Source: Echria macrotheca
Lineage: Eukaryota; Ascomycota; Sordariomycetes; Sordariales; Schizotheciaceae
Assembly: GCA_030411725.1 (NCBI GenBank)
Contig: MU839859.1
Span: forward strand, 1-64,000
Length of the DNA stretch: 64,000 nucleotides
Reading direction: 5' to 3'
A program made the translations under genes and the position numbers. Under the pieces are notes generated by a model that was not told where the DNA came from, searched no databases, and was given only the letters and a program-made list of their open reading frames with translations. Of the stretch, positions 1 through 9,940 are shown piece by piece; positions within the stretch are counted from its first letter, which is position 1, and the number at the start of each line of letters is the position of its first letter.

Positions 1-94
1 ACCCTAACCCTAACCCTAACCCTAACCCTAACCCTAACCCTAACCCTAACCCTAACCCTAACCCTAACCCTAACCCTAACCCTAACCCTAACCC
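1..94. repeat. Telomere repeat array (CCCTAA)n
   Basis: About 15 uninterrupted copies of CCCTAA run from the first base and end in ACCC before unique sequence. TTAGGG/CCCTAA is the telomere repeat of most filamentous ascomycetes. The C-rich strand read 5' to 3' at the left edge is the orientation expected for a left chromosome end. Confidence 0.98.
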
Positions 95-659
95 AGGGTT
101 ATTGGTGGGTAACGATTCTGGTTCATTGAGAAGACGGTCGGCGGCATGGGACAAACCGAGTTCGTCCATCTGTATGTTGGACGGTTGATTATGGCGATCC
201 ATGATACCTGTGGCGGTCGAAATGCGGATCACCCAACCATCAAGAAGGACAGGACAGGAGCTTGTCGGCGGGACGGGCTGGTTTGACATGAGCGGATATT
301 CATATGCTGTATCCTTATCAATAGTTAGAATCAATAGTTAGACGCAAGGGGGTGGCGAAGCAGGCTGCAGGAGCTGAATGGTTTGGATTTGTGAGAGCTG
401 ATTGGTGCATATTTGCTTGAACTGCGAGGAACTTGTGTAGATAACCTCTAGCTTTTCGTGGTTGGTCCGGATTTGGGGGCCTGCAATCTCAGCCCTGGAT
501 GTTTTTGGACTAAATAGCTGCTGGCGAAGATAACTGGCAAGCGTGGTAAATAAATCAAGTGTGACGGCCTAGGTATGCAACCCAAACCTGAAAACAGAGC
601 TCCTGGCTGTGGCTCACATAAGCAAGGTCCGTACCTTGAGTCGAGACTCAAGAGCGGCG
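95..659. other. Telomere-adjacent sequence without a supported gene
   Basis: The array passes straight into unique sequence. Short open frames here have no signal peptide, domain or splice structure I can defend. Part of it may be the continuation of the broken gene on the minus strand just to the right. Confidence 0.6.
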
Positions 660-922
660 TCCCGGGGTCCTGGTCGGGGAGCCGAGCTGCTGCTGGCTCA
701 AATCAACGATAAATGACAGCTGCTGGGAGAGCGAGTCAAGTTGTAGCAATCACTCGGCAAATTCAGTGGTTTCGTCAAAGAGATGAACCATGCGTAGAAT
801 CTCAACTCTCGCATGATTCGGAGAGTGTGAAGCAGCGCCCTCGCCCCGACATCCGCAAACTGCACCCCCGCCGCACTCAAGCCAGTGATCCCGATAGGAT
901 CCGTGCCTGAGTACCTAGACAC
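660..922 (-). pseudogene. Relic of a fungal STAND/NLR-type N-terminal domain
   Basis: The minus strand starts with a reading frame of the type MSRYSGTDPIGITGLSAAGVQ followed by an amphipathic segment ending in LRIMREL. This resembles the helical N-terminal region common in fungal NACHT/ankyrin and vegetative-incompatibility proteins (DP-x-x-I-x-G-x...). Similarity then continues in another frame (a segment like ILRMVHLFDETTEFAE, a stop, then QLDSLSQQLSFIVDL). At least one frameshift and one stop therefore separate the pieces. No downstream effector or repeat domain is recognisable. I infer a decayed 5' fragment; assignment is from pattern memory only, and a coincidental helical frame is the alternative. 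Confidence 0.4.
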
Positions 923-1497
923 TCATGCGGGATCTATGCACGTAGCGGGAGTTTCTCCGGCTTCGAGTAGGAAATCCGCGAGATCCGTCGCTCGTGCTGT
1001 CATTCGAGAAGAATGGTGATAATAACCAGTTGACGGGTTAGTCAGCCGGTCCTCGTCTCCGCTACATCGATGGGCACTGCTCCCTAGCGCCGGGTAGAAG
1101 GCTAGAATTTCGCTCCAGATAGCAACGACAGCTCAGCGCTTCTTGCTTTCTAGACAGCCCGGGCACGTCCAACACTCCCACTTCAGATGACGCCATCCCA
1201 TGGTACAGCATCGAAGCCTTGCACGGCCCCTGAGCACAGCACGTCTGTCCCGACCATCCCTGCCCACCGCACTGCTTCTCGAATTAGTTGGCACTAAATA
1301 ACTTTATCCCTTTAATCAGTTGCCTCCAAGTAAAAAAGACATAATGCTTGCATTATATAGTCTTCTCGTTACACTGCCAGCGCTTAGAATCTGAGAACCT
1401 CTTCATTCCACAGGTAGTGATCACAATAGTAATGCACACTTTCCAGCAGTTCATTTCTCTATTTGCTACCCAGAAGTTGACCCTTCTTTGCAAGAGA
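923..1497. other. Intergenic, no supported gene
   Basis: No convincing reading frame, splice structure or RNA gene. It lies between the STAND-domain relic and the 3' end of the small secreted protein gene; plus-strand frames overlapping that gene are antisense shadows. Confidence 0.6.
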
Positions 1498-1821
1498 CTA
1501 AACACCGATGCAGCATTTATCATCGCTATCAAACGGATTCCACCAGTCCTTAGAATGACAGCCCGTGTCCCAGTAAACAGAGCGAGTACCACCTGGACAG
1601 TCGGAACCACCGTCATGGCAGAAGCCGAATCCCTTTCCCGGAGATCCTTCGTCTTGACATCTCACCGCCATTCCGCCTTCGTGAAATCAGTGGTTGTTAT
1701 TCTATTCTCGTAAACTCAAGAGCAAATACCGGAGACGGCAAGGCTAAAATATGTCAGCAGGAATATACTACCGCGTCCCAAGAGCGTACCCAAAAATGAG
1801 GCTAATGTTGGCAAATCTCAT
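1498..1821 (-). CDS. Small cysteine-rich secreted protein (74 aa, three exons)
   Basis: Model: exons 1821-1790, 1743-1730 and 1676-1498 (stop TAG). Intron 1 (46 bp, GTACGC..TAG) has a CTGAC branch motif and intron 2 (53 bp, GTATTT..AAG) a CTGAT motif. Spliced, they give a hydrophobic leader ending near SGGMA followed by a mature chain of about 55 residues with six cysteines, the last two adjacent (CC), rich in Gly, Asp and Trp. A TATA-like box lies about 90 bp upstream. Size, leader and Cys density fit a secreted effector or antimicrobial-type peptide; I do not recognise the family. The 14-nt middle exon is the weakest element, but without it neither leader nor frame works. Location under 2 kb from the telomere is typical of fast-evolving effector genes. 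Confidence 0.55.
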
Positions 1822-1910
1822 CTTGATCGAGGATCGTGTTGTAGTTCAGTCGTATGCTGGGATAGGTATGGGTGTCTGGACGCACCAGACCTCAACTTCT
1901 GTCCAGTGAC

Positions 1911-1920
1911 CTTATATAGT
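1911..1920 (-). promoter_or_regulatory. TATA-like box for the small secreted protein
   Basis: ACTATATAAG on the minus strand, about 90 bp upstream of the ATG at 1821, a usual fungal TATA-to-start distance. It supports the gene's strand and start. Confidence 0.45.
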
Positions 1921-2639
1921 TGGCAGCTCATTGAGAGACGTCTGTGATACGGGAATCAGCCGAAGAAAATGTTGCGCGGCACTGACTGCGCCACTCATCG
2001 TAAACTACAAGCTGAACATCTTATTTCACATCTGGATATCACTTTGGTACTATCTGCTCCCCGCCGTTTTAGTCTGGAGAGGATTTGGTATTTAGTACGT
2101 GGCATGGCAGTGTGCGATCTTTCAAACCCGTTATTAGGGTTACCTTTCGATAAATCGTCCAAACAGCGAAATAATATCGACCTTGTGGACACAGCCTCAT
2201 CTCTAATTATTGCAACATGCGCTGAGAATCAGACAATTTGCATTCGGACGAAATTATCAACTGGATTACCTGGGACTAATCCGTTGTGGCAGCGGACATC
2301 GCTTGGACGACCGGTGGAAAGAAACCCCGACTCGTAGGCAGACCAAGTAATCATACGTAAAATCTCGGCCCGACTTAAACAAGCATTTCGTTCAGCAGAT
2401 CTTGTCCATTTAGAAGGACATTCGGCGTTGCACTGGTTTTTCGTTCGGGGAGGGGAGGTTTTCGATAATGCCGCAACGTTCCCTTGCGTGGCGTGATACA
2501 GCATTCCCAGTTAACAGACGCTCTCGTCCCAGTATGCCCTTTTAGCCCCAAAGTCTAATGGATTTACGATGAGTACCATCGGAAAAGGCTCCAAATTAGT
2601 CTCAACTCGCTTCAATATTGTCACAAGTACGGCACCTAG
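1921..2639. other. Intergenic, no supported gene
   Basis: AT-richer sequence with short opposed frames (for example a 122-codon plus frame at 1969-2337 and a Cys-containing minus frame at 2229-2504). None shows a leader, domain or exon structure. One TTAGGG occurs singly near 2135 and is not an array. Confidence 0.5.
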
Positions 2640-3110
2640 TGCGCCCGCCACCCGGCCTCCAACTTCCCTGTGACCAACTTCACCTCTGCCAACACCAGCT
2701 GCAATGCCGGAGCCGCAGTGTGTCCTGTCAATACCGGTGATACGTTACGGCGGAGATGTAGTAGATACAACCACCTTCCATTTCCGTATTCCACCCTCCA
2801 TCCCAACCCTAGCAACACGGTGACCAGTCCTGTCCTAACGACAGCATCGCGACACTCACCACAGCCCACTTATGGTCTATATCTCCAAGGTATCAGACTC
2901 TGCAACGGCTAACGGCTCCTCTGGCGGGATGAAGATCTACTAGGACTCGCTTTGGCCAAGAACCAGTTTGGCCGCGTCCGCGACGACGAGTTCTGGGTCG
3001 TGGAAAATCTCTGCGAAACGCCGCGGTACGGCCAGCCCGTTGATCCGGCTAATCATAGTGGGCTCCTCGCGTGGTGTCCGGCTGTAAAATTGGGGATACA
3101 TGACGTGATA
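2640..3110 (+). pseudogene. Relic of an AA9 lytic polysaccharide monooxygenase
   Basis: Two blocks in different frames match the AA9 (formerly GH61) pattern. Near 2650-2750 a segment reads NFPVTNFTSANTSCNAGAAV then CPVNTGDT, as in the family's V-T-S-x-x-x-x-C-N...CPVxxGDTVTVEMHQ region. Near 2860-2945 a segment reads HSPLMVYISKVSDSATANGS then SGGMKIY, as in HYGPVMVYxSKVxDAxxADGSSGWFKI. The usual HYGP copper-ligand motif is degraded to HSPL, a stop follows MKIY, and the blocks are joined only through frameshifts. The family cleaves cellulose oxidatively; this copy cannot be functional. Later similarity is too weak to assign. Confidence 0.55.
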
Positions 3111-4004
3111 TCGAATTACCGTTACTAAGGCAGCATCGCCAACCGGCTCGCTGTTGACTTTCCCGGAGTATAGTAATCACATAGAAAGCCTAGGAGCGCC
3201 GCAGTGTTTTCAAGATGTATAGAAACCTGTCGGCCTACATCTTGTCTATCCTACCGTCTATGTTGGCGGTGTCATCCGCACTTCGGAGTAGGCAGTGCAC
3301 TGGCTGCAAGTTGACCTGCACCACGGGGTCGGCTAATAATTTGGTGGATGGTTCGCTGTTGGCAACTGCGGCGCTATAAGTGAGTGTCGACACACCAGCT
3401 GCAAAGCGTGGCTAGCGCACTCCGGACTATACAGGACCCGCTCCTTACCCTGTCCGGAGATCAATCATGGCTGCCTCTTACCATCAACCAGGATGATCTC
3501 AGCCGTCTTCGCGGCACCAACGCTGAGATGCTGTCATACTTTCTACAAGCGCGGAAACCGCCGCTGCCTCCTGAGTGACTAGCTGACTATTATATCGCAC
3601 CACATCGGGGATTCACACTTGTTGACTGGGTAACATTGGAGGGCGTGGTATCTCGCAGGCGGCAACTGGGGCTCGTGATATGGAAATATACATCTCTTTC
3701 TGTTAGCTAGTATGCTTTCACATCCTTTATGCATACCCCGCATGACTACGTATCTAGTAGCTTGCGAAATATGTAACAATAGTTAGCCGTCGTATTTCCC
3801 TCTGTTAACCTTCGCTGCTGTAATGGTAGGTACCTACCCAGCCTTCTCCACCCTGGATTTCGTGTAATCATTGCTTTGCCGTTGGACTCACTCGCACACA
3901 TTATGGCAAGACTCAAATACAAGCCAAATCAGTCAAGCTCCAAGGGTAGTTCATTGTCTCTTACAGCAGGCTTAGACAGGAGAGTCCATAAATGCTAACA
4001 CATT
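3111..4004. other. Intergenic, no supported gene
   Basis: Possibly the decayed 3' end of the AA9 relic on its left. No reading frame, RNA gene or repeat that I can defend. It also contains the 3' flank of the minus-strand membrane protein gene. Confidence 0.5.
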
Positions 4005-6055
4005 TCAAATTAACCACGTCGTGTCTGCACTCATATCCCTGGGTGGATCTTCATGCTCAGATGCCCTCCACAACGGCTTCAGCTTCGAAAGCAGACGCCC
4101 GGGAGAAAACATGATACACCACAGGCTTCCGATCATTGGCAGGGCTCCCAAAACAGCCGAAGCGGTCCACCAGAGTGAAACATCGAAATGGTTCTTATCG
4201 CGGTAGAACTCTGTGTCCTCAAAGTCCATGTAGCCAGAGACGCCGCCCTTGCAGATGCAATTGTTGTAAACACCGCTGAACTGTGAAAAGGAGTTAGGTG
4301 GGTGTGATTGAAGTTGAGAGACTGAGGTGTAGGAACACTCACAGCAGCAAAAAAGATGACGAATAAAATCAAGTTTGCGATAAAACACAGCACGTGGCTA
4401 AGCCTCCTTCTCCATTTCTGTACCGCAGGTCTGAAGGTCGGTAGCCATTGTAGAGCCCATGGAAATATGCTGAAGATGCCGTAAAGGAGATAAGACCCAG
4501 AGCGGCAAGCAAGGCCGACAGTTGGCGTGTTATACGAAATCATGGTAGCCATGCCGATCTCGAGCCACACAATGGCGAGCGAGACCAGGGCGAGCCAGTA
4601 CCACGAGCTGGGACCCCTTCCCCGGAGAGCATCTCGTGTCTTGTCAGCGATGGTATTGGTGGACCGCATTCGTCGATGGATGTCATGGCCCTCGTACACT
4701 TCATTGAGCATGGCATAGGCAAGACCGTTGTACCCTGTTTGTCGACCTTGCCCCACAAAACCCTCGATGAAACGATCAAACTTTTGATCAAAAGGTGTTT
4801 CACTGTCCAGCCGCTGTGTCCACCACACTGGTGCTGCGGGACGAGTCCCGGGAGCCGAGGCAAGATATTGTTGTGCGCCCGCTGGAAATTGTTCCTCCCA
4901 GTCCCGGACTGCTTTGACGTTGAAGAGCCAGCGAGCAAAGAGCTTTCGGCATCGGTCAGCTGACACGGGGTTTCGATCGATGATGGCGAAAAGGACGAGA
5001 AGTGGCAGCCAGCTTAGAAGGATGCCAAAGGCCATCGCATGCGCAGTAGTGCGATTTCCCTCCGTGGCAAAGGCGACAACCACGGAGACGGCGTAGGCAA
5101 TGCAGAACATGAGGATGTTCAAGAAAGCGGGATAGACCCCCCGCCGGCGGAGCATTCGGAGATGAAATGCCATCTCTAATGTGTGGGTTAGTTTCTGCAG
5201 ACGCAGGACCGAAGGGTTGAAGCGGACGGCTTACCATGGAGGAGCTGCTCAGCGTACCTCTTAGCTTGCTCACATCCCTCCGCCGGCTCCATCCTGTCTC
5301 TGGACACAAATGGCCGGTACAAGCCGTACGCCAGTACGTTCAGGAAGTCAAAGTTGTCTTGACTCGGAAGCCGGAACTGACCGAGACAGCTAAGGACGTA
5401 GTATGCGTCCCGCTTGGTGGTCTCAAGATCCGCCCTCGCCGATATACCCGAGCCTTTGGGTTCTGTCTCGCCAAGGCATTTGCGCATTTGATGGATGTTG
5501 AAAAAGGTGGCTGTTAGCGCGGTCTGTGGGGATCCAAGCCAATTGTTCAAGAAGCCGAGCGTTTTGACCACTCGGGACTCGGACAATGGCGCGTTGGCGG
5601 GCGGCTTGTGCAGGGAGTCGTAGGGCAGGGCAGCTAGCAACGCGAGGACGGGGAGAATCCAGTTTGCGATGATGCCAAAGGTCAAGTCGATGTTTGTCTG
5701 CCAATACCAATCGATGGGGTCCTGGCAGACAATCTTACAGCCTGCCAGGAGGTGTCAGCGATATATACGGCTGGGGGAGCAGGACAGTTGTTCGGTATTC
5801 GGTAGCAAGTGGTCCGCACGTACCTTCGGTCGTAAGCGTGATGAACTTGCTGCGATCGAAGTCTGGATTCATCCCCTTGACTGGACCAAAGTACCGATAC
5901 TGATCCATTGTTTCGTTTGTGATGCCATTCCACTCCTTGCCATCCAGCACGATGCTATCAATCCGGGCCTTGCATGCAGCGAATCCATTGCCGACAATGT
6001 CTTGGGCCGCACCAGGCACGGCTACCACCACCGCAAGTGACCAGACCCAGAGCAT
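4005..6055 (-). CDS. Multispanning membrane protein, fungal family of unknown function (615 aa)
   Basis: Exons 6055-5824, 5741-5235, 5175-4343 and 4280-4005, joined by introns of 82, 59 and 62 bp with GT..AG ends and continuous frame. The protein starts with a signal peptide (LWVWSLAVVVAVPGAAQDIV) and a short extracytoplasmic Cys-containing segment (C near KARID, TEGCKIVCQDP). It continues with membrane segments near NWILPVLALLAALPY, around PAFLNILMFCIAYAVSVVVAF, SWLPLLVLFAIID, WYWLALVSLAIVWLEIG, NLILFVIFFAAF and a last one near WWTASAVLGALPMIGSLW. A short charged tail follows. The layout is familiar from unannotated membrane proteins of plant-associated ascomycetes, but I know no function. 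The nearest neighbour is the unrelated HD-domain gene 596 bp upstream. Confidence 0.8.
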
Positions 6056-6651
6056 GGTTAGTCTCGGTGTCGTTGTTAATGAATGAAGGCTCCAGGAAAA
6101 CCGGACGAGGACTGGACGAGGGTCTAGCCTGTGCGAAACGAGCCTCTAGGAATTTGTGGCCCAAACAGAGATTTCTGGAGGCAGAAAGGAACCAGACACC
6201 GCTGTAGGTGTCGATTGCGTTCCGTCGTCATGGTTTTGGGCTCAATGTGCTTCACATCGGAGGGCCGTGTGTCACGGTGTGTTCCTCAGCCGCAGAGCCT
6301 CGTCGAGTCATTCTCCCTGTATATTGCGAAACCCGAAAAGCTGCAGCCCGTGGTGCAGGAACCAGGAAATGCAGCCACTCAGGGTGATCAGCCGCGGGGC
6401 AATATTTGACCGAGCGGCGTTTCGCGCCGACAGCCAGCTCAGTAATAAGTTGTTTAAAACGGTTAGACACCAGAGAGGTTGCCAAGCTGCCTGAAATCAC
6501 TCCTTCAGTTACTACAGTGTCCGCGCTCCGAAACTCCTTGTGCCCTAGGTACCCTTTTGAAAGCAAACTGAGAGGACAGACACAAAACACGCCGGACAAG
6601 AATAATGATGCCGACATTACGCATTCTTCATCCCACTTAATGACCTGGAAG
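6056..6651. other. Spacer between two minus-strand genes
   Basis: Holds the promoter of the membrane protein gene and the 3' flank of the HD-domain gene. Reading frames on both strands are short and without domain or leader; nothing further seen. Confidence 0.6.
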
Positions 6652-7577
6652 TCACTGAACAAGCCCAGTCACATTCACTCCGGCCGTTGCCAAAGCCCCG
6701 TCATACAACCGGTGTCCCACAGGCGAATAACCCGGTACAACGTCACCGTACGATTGCATCCAGTTATCTGCCCCGATGTCAGCCCAAATCCGCTTCTCAA
6801 AGACAGGTCAAGAAACTCACCATAAGTGCTCTCTGGCTTATACTTGCAATACCACGCAATGAACCACAGCAATCCTGTATTTGGTCCAGCCCCTCCTGGT
6901 CCTCCGCCGTCATTAGGAAACTCGATCAACACCCTATTCCTCTCTTCCTCTGTAATCCCCTTTCTCTCCCCTCCTGGCCGTCCATACGAAAACTCCAGCT
7001 CGTTCCCCCAGTAAATCGCAAACACATCGGGTTCCTTATAGAGCGTAAACTTCGGCTCCGCATGCAATGCAATCCCATCCCATACTCGCTGCACGCGCCA
7101 ATCCGGCCAGTTCTTACCATCAGGATGAGAGCGAATGAAACTGGCCGCAGCAATTGCCGAATCAACTTCGAATCTCCTATTGGGGGAGACAAAAGGGTGC
7201 GAGAGGTTATGCTCGGAGGCGATGTCGTGGAGCATAAGCCCGACGGCGTGGACTTCTAGGTCGACTTGGGCTGCGAGGGTGGCATTGTGCTGGAGGTGGA
7301 GGACGCCCCATAGCCAACAACGCATAATGTGGTTATAGGCGCCGGGGGAGTATGTCTTGGCGAAGGCTTGGGCATCGCGCACTATCGGTGTGTCGACGAC
7401 CGGGACACCAGCGAGGATGCGGTGGGGAAGGGAGGAGGGAGTGGGAGGGGGAGGGCCGTGTGCCGGGGCCGGGGATTGTGGAGATGGGGCTGGGGAAGCG
7501 GTGGCGAGAAGCTTGAAAGAGGTTAGGAAAAGGAAAAGGGGGAGGGAAGAAAATATTTGGACTGAGAGGGCTCGCAT
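6652..7577 (-). CDS. Secreted HD-domain protein, cyanamide-hydratase-like (290 aa)
   Basis: Exons 7577-6821 and 6767-6652 with a 53-bp intron (GTGAGT..CAG). A signal peptide (PLFLFLTSFKLLATA) precedes a Pro/Ser-rich linker, then an HD fold: YNHIMRCWLW (first metal-ligand helix, about residues 81-90), EVHAVGLMLHDIASEH with the HD pair near residue 117, and GIALHAEP further on. This order matches the fungal and yeast DDI2/cyanamide-hydratase branch of HD proteins, which hydrate small nitrile-like molecules. The substrate here is unknown, and a secretory leader is unusual for that branch. The second exon (NWMQSYGDVVPGY..) completes the conserved C-terminal helix; without splicing the frame runs into unrelated sequence. 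The family call is good; the reaction is inferred. Confidence 0.8.
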
Positions 7578-8855
7578 CTTGAAGCACCTTGGCTTTGATT
7601 GATTAGACTAGAGAGTTGAGGTTAAAAATTGAGCTGTGACAACATGGAAAATGCAACGGCACCTCGCTGAGTATTTATCATTGGATCTGTGATTCTAGTA
7701 GCTGTGATGATTAAAGCTTTGATGTTAGACTGAGAACCGAGGTTGTTGTTTAGTAAGGTATAAGCAACTATGAGCAAGTTTGAGAGCGATGATATATGTG
7801 ACCCGCTTTTTCTACAATGCGCGCATAACTTGTGGATGTCAACACCCCCAATTCAGTACACGGCACGGAATAGGTGTGTACGAAGCTCGGGTTTTAGTCT
7901 AGAAGCTTGTGAGTCCGAGATGATAAGCTCCGACGGCTAACGGAGCTTAGGTACATTGTTTCTGCGTGAGTACTTTTCGCCTGGGAGTAACGAACTATCG
8001 CTCACACTATTCCAGCGGTCACGGGTTGCTTCTATTGGTACCTGGCAGTCAGATCTACCACTCCTAAACATCCCATGAAGTCATCACACCCCCCTACACG
8101 TGGCCTGTCAATCTCTTCCTTCCCGTCTTTTGCAAGTCCCTTTGGAGTTCGAACAGCCTCCCTCTATTCACACCCCCACGTCCCTCAGTGCTACCGAGGT
8201 GCAGCATCAGATCATCGCATAGATGCAAGCGTGAACTTTAGGTCAGTGCGGTTAGCAGCGCGGGAACCTGAAATGGGTATCACGGTTTCTGTGTTACGGC
8301 CCAAAATCCCCAAGAGCGTCCTGGATCAAAGCGAATGTTGGAACCGTGTCTGGGCGCTGATAAAGCCGCAGATGATTGAGGCCGGCTCTTCATGCCGGCC
8401 AGGGTGTACTTCTTGGCTCTCCGGACAACCTGCCGCATACCGTGTCTTACTCGCCTGGCTGTTTCCTCCGAGTAAAGCTTGTTCTGGTATTGAAACCGAG
8501 ACCTCCGTTCAGTCAATGAGTGAAAAGGAACGCTGGGAGTTAAGTATGTCCCCCTGCGTTAACCCAGTGCTTGGACTATGCAATTACAGGCAGCAATGGA
8601 CTGAATCGCGGGACCGACGGCTTTGCTGGCGTTTCCTGCCAGCAACCTCCACAATCGTAGCCAAACACAGGTGAAGTCCAGGCACCTTCCCTATTGTCAA
8701 GTGGAGGACGAATTTAAAGATTTCGTTTCAAACCGTTTAGCACTGTATTAATGAGTTCGCCGGGATGATCTAGTGCAATAAAAGCAAAGTAAAGTACCTG
8801 TTTGACTAAAAGAGAAAAAGACCCCAGGCCAGCAGCTCGCTCTTCCGCATTTCAA
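7578..8855. other. Intergenic, no supported gene
   Basis: A 199-codon plus frame at 8075-8674 is the longest open stretch. It lacks a leader, domain or plausible codon pattern, and I treat it as chance. The left part is the promoter of the HD-domain gene. Confidence 0.5.
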
Positions 8856-9836
8856 CTAAACCTTAACATGGATATACTCGAAATACCCCTTGCTCACCAC
8901 TCTTGTTCCATATCCCTCTGGAGTCGCCGCGTTGTATTCCTCGATGGTCACCTTGTCTCCGTTGACCTTGGACACCCAGGCGACATGACCATACTCACTC
9001 CACTCATAGGCGCCTTTCCACGCTATAGAACCCGGCACCGGGTTGCTATTGACCGTAACGCCCGAATTGCGCGCGGCGCCCTTCCACTCAATCGCATTTC
9101 CCCACGGCTGCCCCTTGTACTTGTTCGAAAAGCTGACGCCCAACCGGTCGTTGATGCGCCACGCTACAAAGCTCGTGCACTGGCACCGATAGTACATCCA
9201 TTTGTCCCATGTCTCGTCATGACAGTGACCCTTATATGGATAGTCATCCTTCATCAGCCCTGGAATCTTGCTGGGAGAATGTTCTACCCCGTTACATCGC
9301 ACGTCGGTGATGAAACCGTCCTTGCCCGTGTGGACGTACTTGTCTGAAACGTAGCATCCGTCGGATGTCTTGTCCCAAATCGTGTACCCGTCAACGGACT
9401 CTCCGTTCACCTGGCACGTAATGGCCACTTTTTGGCCATTTTTGTAGGTGCGCTGCACGGCGGCATCCGTGTTAGGTGCTGAGCGGCAGTTCAACGTGTC
9501 GGCTGTGACGGGGTAGGAATTCGAAGAGGTTCGTGAAGTGATGACAGCCGAACATCGGGACACTGTGCTCAAGAAGCCGTCAACACCAGTACGGATCCAC
9601 CTATCAGCGACATAGCAGCCGTCCGACGTACGATCCCAAACTGGGTTGCCGTCAACATTTTCGCCGGATATCTGACAGCTCATGGTGACCTCCTGTTTTT
9701 CTGTATAGGTACGCTGAATAGCGGCACCCGTGCTCGGCGATGTCCGGCAGTTGAGAGTGTCGACGAGGGCGGGGTAAGCGGTAGCGAGCGGAAAGGCAGA
9801 GAGATGCAGGAGGAACGTGAGACTTATTGTGAGCAT
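8856..9836 (-). CDS. Secreted SH3b-SH3b-CHAP cell-wall hydrolase (326 aa)
   Basis: Single exon. I start at the ATG at 9836, not the in-frame one at 9911, because the 9836 start gives a proper signal peptide (LTISLTFLLHLSAFPLATA) and a TATA-like box sits about 100 bp upstream. Two tandem SH3b-like repeats follow (about residues 21-95 and 108-181), each with DTLNCRxxPxTxAAxQRTY, GENVDG/GESVDG, xWDxTSDGCYVxD and TGxDGF. The CHAP domain (about 195-326) has the catalytic Cys in YRCQCTSFVAW (C220), His in YGHVAWV (H284) and the acidic residue in TIEEYNA (about E299-E300). CHAP enzymes cut peptidoglycan as amidases or endopeptidases, and SH3b repeats bind bacterial walls. In a fungus this points to an antibacterial enzyme acquired from bacteria (inference). 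All key residues are present and no intron is needed. Confidence 0.9.
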   Translation of the reverse strand: MLTISLTFLLHLSAFPLATAYPALVDTLNCRTSPSTGAAIQRTYTEKQEVTMSCQISGENVDGNPVWDRTSDGCYVADRWIRTGVDGFLSTVSRCSAVITSRTSSNSYPVTADTLNCRSAPNTDAAVQRTYKNGQKVAITCQVNGESVDGYTIWDKTSDGCYVSDKYVHTGKDGFITDVRCNGVEHSPSKIPGLMKDDYPYKGHCHDETWDKWMYYRCQCTSFVAWRINDRLGVSFSNKYKGQPWGNAIEWKGAARNSGVTVNSNPVPGSIAWKGAYEWSEYGHVAWVSKVNGDKVTIEEYNAATPEGYGTRVVSKGYFEYIHVKV

Positions 9837-9931
9837 TTCGGTGGCGACTGGATGGGAGATGACTCGGAGCTTCTGCTGATTAGACTGAGGGAGAACTGGA
9901 CAACCAGTCATATCCGGCTTCGCGGTTGCAA

Positions 9932-9940
9932 CTCTTATAT
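9932..9940 (-). promoter_or_regulatory. TATA-like box for the CHAP hydrolase
   Basis: ATATAAGAG on the minus strand, about 100 bp upstream of 9836. It would be only about 25 bp from an ATG at 9911, so it favours the downstream start. Confidence 0.4.

Noticed and set aside
2135..2142. Interstitial telomere repeat
   Set aside because: A single TTAGGG with no neighbouring copies is expected by chance.
8075..8674. 199-codon plus-strand open frame
   Set aside because: No leader, domain or plausible composition; stops only by chance absent in a GC-balanced stretch, and no promoter or splice signals point to it.
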